Shown: positions 17,057-26,023, numbered from the stretch's first letter. The stretch is 64,000 nt of DNA from Lachnospiraceae bacterium (GCA_009774175.1 VSNG01000010.1:38701-102700); one strand, 5' to 3'. The notes: generated from the sequence alone by a model not told the origin. A program made the numbers and translations.

Positions 17057-18352
17057 ATGAAAAAGGTATATACCTGTTTTTGTACGGATGTGATACACGA
17101 GGGACATTTGAATATTCTGAAAAGAGCCGGCGAGTACGGGGAAGTTTATGTAGGCGTACTTTCGGATGCGGCGATGGTTGGCTTTAACCGTTTTCCTACC
17201 ATACCCATAGAGCAGCGGATGGAGATTGTGAGACAGACCGGGCTTGCCAAAGAAGTGCTGCTCCAGCAGGAAATCATGTATGATCAGGTGATCGAAAAGC
17301 TGCGGCCGGATTATGTGGTGCATGGGGATAACTGGTCGAATGGCCCGGAGAAAGTGATTCGGGAGAACGTTATCAACAATCTCGAAAAATTCGGTGGTGA
17401 ATTGGTTGAGATTCCCTATACTTATAATGAAAATGTGAAGCGGATAGACGATCAGATGAAGGAAAAGCTGGCCATGCCGGAATTTCGGAGAAAGAGACTG
17501 CGCCAGTTAATAGAGATGCGTCCCATTGTCAAGACGCTGGAGGTGCATTCCGGGCTTACAGGCCTGATTGCGGAGAAGACCGTGGTGGAAAGTAACGGAC
17601 AGCCGGATCAGTTTGACGCCATGTGGATATCTTCTCTCTGCGATTCTACGGCGAAAGGAAAGCCGGATATCGAGCTGGTGGATATGTCGTCCCGGATTCG
17701 GACGATTGACGATGTAATGGATGTGACTACGAAGCCGATTATTTTGGACGGAGATACGGGCGGTCTGGTGGAGCATTTTGTATACAATGTGAGAACGCTG
17801 GAGCGGATGGGCGTATCCGCGGTGATTATCGAGGATAAAACGGGATTAAAGAAAAATTCTCTTTTTGGCACGGAAGTGGAGCAGACGCAGGATAGTATTG
17901 AAAATTTCTGTGAAAAGATCCGTATGGGAAAGAAGGCCCTGAGAACCGAAGAATTTATGATCATAGCCCGAATTGAGAGCCTGATTCTGGAACGGGGTAT
18001 GGAGGATGCGTTAAACCGTGCACGTGCCTATGTAAAAGCCGGCGCGGACGGTATTATGATTCATTCCCGCAGAAAATCGCCGGATGAGATTTTGGAGTTT
18101 TGTCAGAAGTTCAGAGAGGAAGACGGGAAGACGCCGATTGTGGTTGTACCTACCTCTTTTAACAGTATTACGGAGGAAGAGCTTGCCAGGGCGGGCGTAA
18201 ACATAGTTATTTATGCAAACCAGCTCACAAGGAGCGCGTTTCCGGCCATGCAGAGCACGGCGGAAGAGATTCTGAAAAATCACCGTGCGCTTGAGGCGGA
18301 TTCCCGTCTTATGCCGTTCAAGGATATCATACGGCTGATTGACGAGATATAG
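17057..18352 (+). CDS. aepX: phosphoenolpyruvate mutase with N-terminal nucleotidyltransferase domain
   Basis: The protein has 431 residues. Residues 1-135 form a cytidylyltransferase-like domain with the nucleotide motif HEGH at 14-17. Residues about 150-431 are PEP mutase of the isocitrate-lyase superfamily, with 'DGDTGG' near 231 and the mutase signature EDKTGLKKNS at 259-268. The enzyme forms the C-P bond by turning PEP into phosphonopyruvate, the entry step of nearly all natural phosphonates. The balance favours PEP, so the decarboxylase at 19.1 kb is needed to pull it. The role of the first domain is discussed under findings. Confidence 0.96.
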   Translation: MKKVYTCFCTDVIHEGHLNILKRAGEYGEVYVGVLSDAAMVGFNRFPTIPIEQRMEIVRQTGLAKEVLLQQEIMYDQVIEKLRPDYVVHGDNWSNGPEKVIRENVINNLEKFGGELVEIPYTYNENVKRIDDQMKEKLAMPEFRRKRLRQLIEMRPIVKTLEVHSGLTGLIAEKTVVESNGQPDQFDAMWISSLCDSTAKGKPDIELVDMSSRIRTIDDVMDVTTKPIILDGDTGGLVEHFVYNVRTLERMGVSAVIIEDKTGLKKNSLFGTEVEQTQDSIENFCEKIRMGKKALRTEEFMIIARIESLILERGMEDALNRARAYVKAGADGIMIHSRRKSPDEILEFCQKFREEDGKTPIVVVPTSFNSITEEELARAGVNIVIYANQLTRSAFPAMQSTAEEILKNHRALEADSRLMPFKDIIRLIDEI

Positions 18353-18409
18353 GGAGCGCATGAAATAGCAGGAAATCTGAGGACGCCGCAGGAAAGCGGC
18401 GGGGAGGTC

Positions 18410-19105
18410 ATGGTGAAGGAGATCGCAATTTTGATGGCGGCCGGACTTGGCAGCCGTATGCGGCCTTTGACGGAGCATACACCGAAGCCGTTAATTAAAG
18501 TGCATGGGAAGCCCATGATTGAAACTGTTATAGAAGGACTGCTTGGCCGGCCGGTGGAAGCGATATATATAGTGACAGGTTATCTGGGCGAGCAGTTTAA
18601 GCCGCTGTGCGAGAAATATCCCCAGGTGCAGATTCTGCACAATGGGGAATACAACGAAAAAAATAATATTTCGTCCATCCATGCGGCAAGGGAAGTATTG
18701 GGTACGGCGGACTGTTTTATCTGTGAGTCTGATCTGTATGTGACGGACAGCTCCGTTTTTCGGAAGAACTTACAGCATTCCTGTTATTATGGCAGGATGG
18801 AGAAGGGGTACTCGGCGGACTGGGTATTTGAACTGCAGGACGGCTTCATCTCGCGGGTAGGAAAAGGCGGCAGGGATACTTATAATATGACAGGCATAGC
18901 CTATTTCAAAAAGGAAGATGCCTGTATTTTGCGGGAAGAGATTGAGCAGGCATACGAAATAGAAGAAAACGGCGGTCTTTTTTGGGATGAAGTAGTGGAC
19001 AGACATCTGGACCGGTTAAAGCTTACCATTGAGGAAGTGGCACAGGGACAGATTGTAGAGATTGATACCGTAGAAGAATGGGAGAAAATCAATGAAAGCT
19101 TCTGA
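18410..19105 (+). CDS. pntC: 2-aminoethylphosphonate cytidylyltransferase-like protein (PntC)
   Basis: The 231-residue nucleotidyltransferase opens with the NTP-transferase glycine loop 'ILMAAGLGSRMRPLT' followed by 'PKPLIKVHGKPMIE'. It continues with 'YNEKNNISSIHAAR', 'CESDLYV' and 'GLFWDEVVD', phrases typical of the LicC/PntC phosphocholine and AEP cytidylyltransferases. From context it joins CTP and AEP into CMP-AEP. LicC-type choline activation is the alternative, but no choline genes are present. GTG 18413 is an equally possible start, as GGGGAGG lies very close to ATG 18410. It overlaps the next gene by 14 bp. Confidence 0.85.
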   Translation: MVKEIAILMAAGLGSRMRPLTEHTPKPLIKVHGKPMIETVIEGLLGRPVEAIYIVTGYLGEQFKPLCEKYPQVQILHNGEYNEKNNISSIHAAREVLGTADCFICESDLYVTDSSVFRKNLQHSCYYGRMEKGYSADWVFELQDGFISRVGKGGRDTYNMTGIAYFKKEDACILREEIEQAYEIEENGGLFWDEVVDRHLDRLKLTIEEVAQGQIVEIDTVEEWEKINESF

Positions 19106-20231
19106 GCTGTTATTGCAGTTGGAACATATGGGGATAGACACTATCGCGGGGGTGCCGGATTCCACGTTGAAGCAGTTTTGCGACGGCGTGCAGACCTATA
19201 AGGGGAAAATGAGCCATTACGTGACGGCTAACGAAGGAGCCGCGGTGGGCGTGGCCATCGGCAGTTATCTGGCCACCGGCAGGCCTGCCTGCGTGTACAT
19301 GCAAAATTCCGGCATTGGCAATGCGGTAAATCCGTTGGCGTCTCTGGCCAACGGGGAAGTGTACGGGATTCCCATGCTGTTTATTGTAGGATGGAGAGGC
19401 GAGCCGGGCGTCAAGGACGAACCCCAGCATGTGTTTCAGGGAAAGATTACCTGCCAGCTGTTTGAGACGCTTGCCGTTTCCTGTCGCGTGATTGACAAAG
19501 AGACCACGGCGGAGGAGATGAAGGCTGTTTTACGGGAGGCAGGCGAGACGCTGGCGCGGGGCGAGCAGTTTGCCCTGATTGTGAAAAAGGGAACCTTTGA
19601 GAAGGAGTCGTCTTTCCAGTGGACAAACGGTAATTCTATGGTACGGGAGGAAGTGCTGGGACAGATTTTGCGTGTACTTTCCCGGGATGTGGTGATTGTG
19701 TCCACTACAGGTAAGATTTCCAGAGAATTGTATGAACGCAGCGATGCCATTTACGGCGGGCATGAAAATATTTTTATGACGGTGGGCGGTATGGGGCATG
19801 CTTCCATGATCGCGCTGGGCATTGCGGAGAAAAGGCCCGATAAAAAAGTTGTCTGTATCGACGGGGATGGGGCGGCCCTGATGCATATGGGGGCGCTTCC
19901 CTTTATCGCGGCGCGGGCGCCGAAGAATTTTTATCATATCGTGATCAATAATATGGCCCATGAATCCGTGGGCGCCATGCCCACAGGGTGTCAGCAGGCA
20001 TCCTTTGCCGGGATTGCGGCGGCAGCGGGATATCGGGCTACGGATAAGCTGGAAACAGAAGAAGCCGTTGGCCGGATTGGCGGCCGTATCGAAGCGGAGG
20101 AAGGGCCTGTTCTTTTTGAAATTCCGGTTTCCCTGGGGGCCAGAAGCGATCTGGGGAGGCCCAAGGAGAGCGCGCGGCAAAATAAAGAAAATTTCATGGC
20201 GTTTTTAAATAAAGGGGCAGGGAAAGAATAA
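19092..20231 (+). CDS. aepY: phosphonopyruvate decarboxylase
   Basis: The 379-residue thiamine-diphosphate enzyme has the Glu loop 'HYVTANEGAAVGVAIG', the phrase 'YMQNSGIGNAVNPLASL' typical of phosphonopyruvate and sulfopyruvate decarboxylases, and the ThDP-Mg site 'GDGAALMHMGALPFI...NN'. It turns phosphonopyruvate into phosphonoacetaldehyde and so pulls the unfavourable PEP mutase step. The start lies inside the end of pntC (14-bp overlap), so the two are translationally coupled. Sulfopyruvate decarboxylase is the alternative by sequence, but PEP mutase next door settles it. Confidence 0.94.
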   Translation: MKASELLLQLEHMGIDTIAGVPDSTLKQFCDGVQTYKGKMSHYVTANEGAAVGVAIGSYLATGRPACVYMQNSGIGNAVNPLASLANGEVYGIPMLFIVGWRGEPGVKDEPQHVFQGKITCQLFETLAVSCRVIDKETTAEEMKAVLREAGETLARGEQFALIVKKGTFEKESSFQWTNGNSMVREEVLGQILRVLSRDVVIVSTTGKISRELYERSDAIYGGHENIFMTVGGMGHASMIALGIAEKRPDKKVVCIDGDGAALMHMGALPFIAARAPKNFYHIVINNMAHESVGAMPTGCQQASFAGIAAAAGYRATDKLETEEAVGRIGGRIEAEEGPVLFEIPVSLGARSDLGRPKESARQNKENFMAFLNKGAGKE

Positions 20232-20281
20232 CCCCCGGATCAGATGAATCAGACAGGAAAAGGAAGGGAGCCGGCGATATC

Positions 20282-20731
20282 GTGAGCAGAAGAAGGAAAA
20301 AGAAAAAGGGAATGGGTCTGGTGATTTTTCTGGGCCTTTTTATCGGCATCTGTATTGTTTTGGGAATTGGCGCCGCTACCGGGTCGTTAAAAGGAACGGT
20401 GAAACACGCCGTGACAAAGAAGGTATCGGAAACCGTGATGGAGCAGGCGGTGAAACAGGCTTTGGAAAGTACCGGCGATTCGCAGGCCGCTGAGAAAGCC
20501 AAAGAGATTGTGAATACCATGGACGAAGAGGATAAGCAAAAGGCGGAGGAGATTATCGAACGCTATGCGGACAGCGACACCCTCTCCGACGTGATGGAGA
20601 TTGTGGGAGACGGCATAGACGGCGAGTCCCTGTCGGAGGTGGAAGCCTATTTGCAGGAAAACGTGTCGGCGCAGGATCAGGCTGAGCTGGAGGAGCTGTA
20701 CCGAAAGTACAGCGAGGGGTATTTGGAATAG
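20282..20731 (+). CDS. small membrane-anchored protein of unknown function
   Basis: The 149-residue product starts at GTG 20282 after GGAAGGGAG. It has a very basic head (SRRRKKKKG), one membrane helix (about 9-30) and an acidic helical tail rich in Glu, Lys and Ala ('AEKAKEIVNTMDEEDKQKAEEIIERYA'). I recognise no domain. The gene lies 50 bp after aepY and before a terminator, so it may be the last gene of the phosphonate operon. Confidence 0.75.
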   Translation: MSRRRKKKKGMGLVIFLGLFIGICIVLGIGAATGSLKGTVKHAVTKKVSETVMEQAVKQALESTGDSQAAEKAKEIVNTMDEEDKQKAEEIIERYADSDTLSDVMEIVGDGIDGESLSEVEAYLQENVSAQDQAELEELYRKYSEGYLE

Positions 20732-20765
20732 TTTTGAAATGATTGGATGAAAAATATGTAGCAAG

Positions 20766-20795
20766 GGCGGCTCTCAGGAAAGGAGCCGTCTTTTA
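20766..20795 (+). terminator. terminator of the phosphonate operon
   Basis: An 8-bp stem (GGCGGCTC/GAGCCGTC, one wobble) with a 9-nt loop is followed by TTTTATTATT. Confidence 0.85.
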
Positions 20796-20833
20796 TTATT
20801 TGCAGTTTGAAATACTAATAAAAATGACATGGG

Positions 20834-20891
20834 TTGACATATGTATACCCTTTGTGTATGATATGAAAGAAATGGTATACATACGTATACC
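20834..20891 (+). promoter_or_regulatory. promoter and palindromic operator of the BlaI/M56 operon
   Basis: TTGACA (20834-20839) and TATGAT (20857-20862) are 17 bases apart. Directly downstream is GGTATAC-ATAC-GTATACC (20874-20891), with perfect 7-bp arms over the predicted transcription start. A half copy, ATGTATACCC, lies between the promoter boxes. This fits a dimeric repressor that sits on the promoter, most simply the BlaI-like protein encoded next (autorepression). Confidence 0.8.
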
Positions 20892-20969
20892 AAAATATGG
20901 AAGAACAGCAAATGTAAAACACCGGGAAAACAGGCAGAAAATATCCGGACTGAGGAAGGGGAGAAAAGA

Positions 20970-21353
20970 ATGGTTAATTTATCGGACGGGGAATGGAAAA
21001 TCATGAACCGGCTCTGGGAGTGTGAAGGTACGATCACGGAGCTTAAGAATGCGTTGCAGGCGGAGACCGGGTGGGATAAGCATATCATCATTACCATGCT
21101 GTCCCGCATGGAGAAGAAGGGGGCAGTGGCCCATCGGGAGGGCGGACGGGCCAAGGTATTTTATCCTCTTGTGACAAGGAAAGAGGTTTCCATGCAGGAG
21201 ACAAGAGGATTTCTGCAGAAGATTTACAGGGGAAGCCTGGGTATGATGGTTAATGCCATGGTGGAGGATCAGGCGTTGACGGAGGAGGATATCAGGGAGC
21301 TTTCCGCCATTTTGGAGCAGGCGAAAAGACAGAGAGGAGAGAACACGAAATGA
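20970..21353 (+). CDS. BlaI/MecI-family repressor
   Basis: The 127-residue winged-helix protein has 'LSDGEWKIMNRLWE', the recognition region 'ITMLSRMEKKGAVAHREGGRAKVFYPLV', and a C-terminal dimerisation helix pair. BlaI-type repressors leave their operator when cut by the partner M56 membrane protease. The start follows GGGGAGA. Its stop overlaps the start of the M56 gene by four bases (ATGA), the usual BlaI-BlaR1 coupling. No beta-lactamase is encoded nearby, so the regulated trait may be cell-envelope stress in general. Confidence 0.93.
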   Translation: MVNLSDGEWKIMNRLWECEGTITELKNALQAETGWDKHIIITMLSRMEKKGAVAHREGGRAKVFYPLVTRKEVSMQETRGFLQKIYRGSLGMMVNAMVEDQALTEEDIRELSAILEQAKRQRGENTK

Positions 21354-23695
21354 GGGAAATTTTAATTACATCTGCTTTTTTGATTTTGTGCGTTCTGTTG
21401 ATTCGCAGAATTTTCCGTGAAAAGGTCAGCCGGAGATTATTGTATGCGCTCTGGCTTCTGGTGGCGCTTCGGCTTATGATTCCGGGTTCGGCGCAGTTTG
21501 GCATGGGGCCGCTCTCGCAGATACGCCTGATGGATTTGCTGGAAGAGGATAAAAGCGGCATAACGGAGCGGTTGGAGGAGACGGTTTCGCTGGAGGAGCC
21601 GATTCAAATGACGATAGACGCCCGAAGCATCTGGTTTCGTCTGTTCGCTGACGATGCAGTAAGGGAGGCGATGAGGGATATATCCAATGATGGGCCTACC
21701 GCGGTATTTCTGGCGGGTAAATTGGGATTTACCAGACTGGACGTGCTGCGGTTTATCTGGATTGCGGGCATGGTGGTTGTGAGCGCCTGGATTCTCATCA
21801 CAAATATGGTATTTGGCCGCAGATTAAAGAAGTCGAGAAAGCCCTTTGACCTGCCGGAGGAAATATGTACGGCGGCGAGTTTACAGGCTTTGGGCGGGGA
21901 TGGAAAGGGGCGCGGTATTTTCAGGAAGGCGGGACGTTTTCCCGTATTTTATCTGGCGGAGGGACTGGCATCCCCCTGTCTTTACGGATTTTTGGGGCGG
22001 GAGGCGGTTTACCTGTCGGCGGATGTGGTGGAAGACAATGACAGACTGCGGCATGTGGTTGTTCATGAGCTTGTCCACAAAAAGCATGGAGACAGCTTTT
22101 GGGCGATTTTACGAAGCGCGCTTGTGGCGGTGTACTGGTTTCATCCGCTTGTATGGGTGGCGGCGGTCTGTTCCAAGCGGGACTGCGAGCTTGCCTGTGA
22201 CGAGGGAGCGCTTTCGATTTTAGGAGAGGAAGAGCGGATTTCCTACGGAGAGACGCTGCTTTCCATCATTACAAGGAAAGGGCGCGCTTCGGATCTGGTC
22301 TGTACAGCTACGACCATGACAGGCAGCGGGAAGAGCGTAAAAGAACGGATCCAGTTTATCGCAAAGGAGCCCAGGCTTTTATTTGCGGCGGCAGCAGGCG
22401 CGCTTTTTCTGACAGCGGCCGTATGTCTGTTTGTCTTTACCAGAGACGCCGGATTTAACGGAATAACGGTGGACAGTACGGAAGGGCTTACGGTTACGGG
22501 AGCGGACATGCAGATATCGCTGCCTGCAAGCATCGGAGGGATCAGTGGCTGTGTGGTGGAAAAGGAAAGCGACGACGTGATCATTTATCATCTGGAGGCG
22601 CAGGAGGAGGTGGGCAGATTTGCCAGAATGCCGCTTCGAGACGCGCTGCAGCTGGTGGATGAGGGGCGGGAGGTTCTGCCTGTGGGGGATCATGGATATA
22701 ATTACCTTTTGCGCGCCTATCTGGGGGAACCGCTGTCGAGGACAGAGCATGTCTACCATACCTATACGCCGGCCAATGAGGAAGCGGGAGTTTTGAGACA
22801 TGAGGATGTCTATCTTCCGACGGAAAACATTATTACGGAGCCGATTGACGAAGCCAGGTCCGTGACACAGCATACCTACACGCCTGTGGAAGAAGCAGGG
22901 ATGGATATTCCTGTGACGGAAGGCGTGGCGGGGACAGACTGCAATGAGGATACCACTTATATCATAGATGATGATACTTCTTATTCTTATATTAAAGACG
23001 GACAGGAGAGTGAGGGGAATGTGGATTACCTTCCCACTGAACAGATTACGGAGACGGAATATCAGCCACGGGAGGTCAATGTGGATGAGATTAATAGCGA
23101 GTGCTATGTTTATGTGACGGCGGATTATGAAGGGAAGGTAAGGGAAAAATACCGGGACGAGATGGGATTTATTGACAGCGAGCTGAAGGCGGCGGCGGAC
23201 CAGGTGATCATTTTAAGCCTGAACAGGGAAAGGCGGGAAGCGCTGTTTGATGCGCTGACCAGAAACAGAACGCCTTATGTGGGGGACAATGTCAAAACAG
23301 GCGCATTACTTGATGCGCTTCCCTTGCCGCCGACCCTGAACAGGACAGGAGGATTTTCTCTGCAGACGGTGGAAGAGCCATATTCTCTGCGCTTTGATTA
23401 TGAGATGAGTACGGATACTATAACGAAAGAGGATCGGGATATGCTGTACTTTAATGCGGTAATGTTGTTTTATGCCATTGGGAATGTGGAGGAAATTGCG
23501 GTTGGGATTAACCGTCCGGCGGGCACAGAGCCTGCGGATATGATGGAGGTTTATTACAGAGAAGAGCTGGGGCAGGATATTCCGGCTCTACTGAGCGCGG
23601 ATTTTGAAAATGAAGTGGCTTTTCGGGAAAAGCTTTCAACATTGCATAGCGAAGTGGAAAGCTATTTGTCCTCTTACAATTTTTATAATTTTTAA
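21350..23695 (+). CDS. M56-family (BlaR1/MecR1-type) membrane metalloprotease-sensor
   Basis: The 781-residue protein has N-terminal membrane helices, the zinc site HELVH (His239, Glu240, His243), the following 'YWFHPLVW' and 'CELACDEGAL' of M56 proteases, and a last helix near 343-364. The outer C-terminal part (about 365-781) is long and acidic. It contains 'HTYTP' twice and related Tyr/Thr-rich phrases, and shows no SxxK/penicillin-binding pattern that I can find. The end resembles DUF4825-like domains. It therefore probably senses something other than beta-lactams and cleaves the BlaI-like repressor. Confidence 0.9.
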   Translation: MREILITSAFLILCVLLIRRIFREKVSRRLLYALWLLVALRLMIPGSAQFGMGPLSQIRLMDLLEEDKSGITERLEETVSLEEPIQMTIDARSIWFRLFADDAVREAMRDISNDGPTAVFLAGKLGFTRLDVLRFIWIAGMVVVSAWILITNMVFGRRLKKSRKPFDLPEEICTAASLQALGGDGKGRGIFRKAGRFPVFYLAEGLASPCLYGFLGREAVYLSADVVEDNDRLRHVVVHELVHKKHGDSFWAILRSALVAVYWFHPLVWVAAVCSKRDCELACDEGALSILGEEERISYGETLLSIITRKGRASDLVCTATTMTGSGKSVKERIQFIAKEPRLLFAAAAGALFLTAAVCLFVFTRDAGFNGITVDSTEGLTVTGADMQISLPASIGGISGCVVEKESDDVIIYHLEAQEEVGRFARMPLRDALQLVDEGREVLPVGDHGYNYLLRAYLGEPLSRTEHVYHTYTPANEEAGVLRHEDVYLPTENIITEPIDEARSVTQHTYTPVEEAGMDIPVTEGVAGTDCNEDTTYIIDDDTSYSYIKDGQESEGNVDYLPTEQITETEYQPREVNVDEINSECYVYVTADYEGKVREKYRDEMGFIDSELKAAADQVIILSLNRERREALFDALTRNRTPYVGDNVKTGALLDALPLPPTLNRTGGFSLQTVEEPYSLRFDYEMSTDTITKEDRDMLYFNAVMLFYAIGNVEEIAVGINRPAGTEPADMMEVYYREELGQDIPALLSADFENEVAFREKLSTLHSEVESYLSSYNFYNF

Positions 23696-23830
23696 AAAAT
23701 ATTAAGAATTATGTAACCCTTTTCTTAAGTTTCCCACTCTAATATATAGTTGTAGGATTGGCGGTTTTAGAGATTTTTTAAAGACTGTCGTATTACAATG
23801 GAAGTACCGTTACAAAAGAGGGGGATCATC

Positions 23831-24985
23831 ATGGGACAGGCACAAAGAAGTGACAGACAAAATGATTTGCGGGAGGAACAGCGGACGGGGTATTCCGCGC
23901 CGCGGCGCAAAAAGCAGAGCAGTACGGGGAAAAAGGCGCAAAGCGCGCAGAGAAACAGTATCAGCGTGATATCGATGGAGAGTCCCCGGAGCAGAGAAAG
24001 AAATGAGTCAGGAAAGGGCCAGCGCCCGCGAAACGGTGCAGGGCGCGCATCAGGGCGCGGCGGAAGGGAAAACGCAGGGCGGCGTCATACAAACAGGGAT
24101 CTGCAGGGTCTGGAGATGTGGGAGATTTCCAGGGAATCGGAGAACCCCCGGCTGATGCGGCTGGCTGACAAAGAGCAGGTTCGATCCACAAGACGGCGGC
24201 AGGATGCCGCCCGCAACAGACCCGCTCCGGCCAGACAGCCACAATCCAAACCCCGTCTGGCCAGCGCGGCCGGCCGTCGTAAGGCGAAGCGCCGGAAGGA
24301 GCTTTTGTGCAGAACCTTTATGCTTTTGGTGATTGCAGTATGTCTGGTGCTCATTTATCAGACGGCCGGTGCGGTATATCAGATGATGCATGACAAGGGA
24401 ATGAGCAATGGCGGAGGAAAGGATAAGAGCAAGGGGATTGTAGAGGTAGTATCCGAGCAATTGGAGAAGAACAAGCTGAAACCGCCGGCAATCACGGAAG
24501 ATTTTCTGGAGATTAACGATTATTCCAGACCGGGAACCGGCCTTGGGAAAGTGAAAAGTATTTTTGTGCATTATACGGCGAATCCGGGTACGACCGCGCA
24601 GCAGAACCGCAGTTATTTTGCCAATCTGGCCCAGACCCATGAAAGGTCGGCCAGCGCTCACTTTATCATTGGATATGACGGAGAGCTGATACAGTGTATT
24701 CCGCTTGAGGAACAGGCCTACGCGGTGGCGACAAGAAACGAGGATTCTATTTCCATTGAGTGCTGCTATCAGGATGAGGAGGGAAAATTCACACAGGAAA
24801 CCTACGATAAGCTTGTACATACGCTGGCCTGGCTCATACAGGAGTATCATCTGTCCACTGATGATATTTTACGGCATTATGACTGTGGCGGGAAGCTGTG
24901 CCCCATTTATTATGTGGAAAATGAGGACGCCTGGGATCAGCTTCTTGCGGATGTGGAAAATTATGAACCGGAGACAGAGCAGTAA
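23831..24985 (+). CDS. N-acetylmuramoyl-L-alanine amidase (Amidase_2/PGRP), membrane-anchored
   Basis: The start is ATG 23831, preceded by GAGGGGG; the ATG at 23798 has no ribosome-binding site. The protein has a long, basic, Arg/Gln-rich cytosolic head (about 1-155), one membrane helix ('FMLLVIAVCLVLIYQTAGAVY'), and an outer amidase domain with zinc ligands in 'FVHYTANPGTTAQQN', 'HYDCGGKLCP' and 'ASAHFIIGYDGELIQ'. It cuts the bond between muramic acid and the stem peptide of peptidoglycan. The 150-residue basic head is unusual and may bind a cytosolic partner or nucleic acid. Confidence 0.9.
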   Translation: MGQAQRSDRQNDLREEQRTGYSAPRRKKQSSTGKKAQSAQRNSISVISMESPRSRERNESGKGQRPRNGAGRASGRGGRENAGRRHTNRDLQGLEMWEISRESENPRLMRLADKEQVRSTRRRQDAARNRPAPARQPQSKPRLASAAGRRKAKRRKELLCRTFMLLVIAVCLVLIYQTAGAVYQMMHDKGMSNGGGKDKSKGIVEVVSEQLEKNKLKPPAITEDFLEINDYSRPGTGLGKVKSIFVHYTANPGTTAQQNRSYFANLAQTHERSASAHFIIGYDGELIQCIPLEEQAYAVATRNEDSISIECCYQDEEGKFTQETYDKLVHTLAWLIQEYHLSTDDILRHYDCGGKLCPIYYVENEDAWDQLLADVENYEPETEQ

Positions 24986-25025
24986 CGAAGGAACCGAAGA
25001 ACGGGCAGCAGCGAAGGACTGGCGT

Positions 25026-25079
25026 TTGACACGCTGTTTTCGGGCGTGATATGATAAAACGTGAAGTTATTGACTTCAC
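25026..25079 (+). promoter_or_regulatory. promoter and inverted repeat before the AraC regulator
   Basis: TTGACA (25026-25031) and TATGAT (25050-25055) are 18 bases apart. The predicted transcript starts in the inverted repeat GTGAAGT-TATTG-ACTTCAC (25061-25079), whose arms are perfect. The -10 box covers the ATG at 25051, which rules that codon out as the start of the regulator. The repeat is a likely operator or a 5'-end stem-loop. Confidence 0.7.
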
Positions 25080-25095
25080 TGAGGGGAAAGCGGTT

Positions 25096-25998
25096 ATGGA
25101 AAAAGCTTACAAACTGGAATTTGCAGGGGAGCAGACGGGAAGTCTGTATGTGACCAGCTGCGGCCTGTCCCGGACGGAACCGATGCACAGCTTCGGGCCG
25201 GCCTTAAAGCCTCATTATCTGATCCATTATATTTTGAGCGGCAGAGGGAAATTTTTGATTGGCGGAGAAGAATATCCGCTGGAAGCAGGTTACGGATTTT
25301 TGATTACGCCTGATGAACTGGCTTTTTATCAGGCTGACGAAGAAGAACCCTGGACTTATGTGTGGGTGGGATTCAACGGTACGCAGGCGGCGGAATATGT
25401 GGGCAGTATCGGTCTGTCTGTAAGACAGCCGATCTTTAAGTCGGACGCTTCACAGGAGCTTTATCGGATCGTAAAGGATATGATGGAACACAGCATATAC
25501 GGACTTTCTCATGATTTGCGCCGTAACGGTCAGCTGGGCATCTTTTTGTCTGTTATAGCGGAGGGGAGCCGGGTGGAAAAGCGCAATGAGGATGACAGGG
25601 CCAATATTTATGTGCGCAAGGCGGTCTCATTTATCCAGAATAATTACTGCAACCCCATTAAAATAACAGATGTGGCCGACTATGTATGTATTAACAGGAG
25701 TTATCTTTACACCCTGTTTGAGAAATCAATGGGAATGTCGCCCCAGCAGTTTCTGACGACCTTCCGTATTACAAAGGCGACGGAGCTTTTGCAGATTACC
25801 TCCCTGCCCATAGAGAGCGTCGCCCTGTCCTGCGGGTATCACGATCCGCTTGTATTTACGAAGGCATTTCGACAGATTAAACAGATGTCACCAACAAACT
25901 TCCGCAAGGAAATGCAGAAGGGAGAGACCAGACGCAACAGAGAATACCTGCGGCAGGTAGAGGAATTTATCGGGCAGATCAACAGCCTTAATCAATAA
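25096..25998 (+). CDS. AraC-family transcriptional regulator
   Basis: ATG 25096 follows GAGGGG; earlier ATG 25051 lies in the promoter. The 300-residue protein has a cupin sugar-binding N-terminus ('GRGKFLIGGEEYPLEAGYGFLITPDE') and two helix-turn-helix motifs at the C-terminus ('KITDVADYVCINRSYLYTLFEKSMGMSPQQFL' and 'SVALSCGYHDPLVFTKAFRQI', in order). It lies just upstream of galK and galT, so galactose or a galactoside is a likely signal; that link is inferred from position. A terminator follows, so it is a separate transcript. Confidence 0.9.
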   Translation: MEKAYKLEFAGEQTGSLYVTSCGLSRTEPMHSFGPALKPHYLIHYILSGRGKFLIGGEEYPLEAGYGFLITPDELAFYQADEEEPWTYVWVGFNGTQAAEYVGSIGLSVRQPIFKSDASQELYRIVKDMMEHSIYGLSHDLRRNGQLGIFLSVIAEGSRVEKRNEDDRANIYVRKAVSFIQNNYCNPIKITDVADYVCINRSYLYTLFEKSMGMSPQQFLTTFRITKATELLQITSLPIESVALSCGYHDPLVFTKAFRQIKQMSPTNFRKEMQKGETRRNREYLRQVEEFIGQINSLNQ

Positions 25999-26023
25999 TT
26001 TAACATTTTGACAGGTATAGGTA

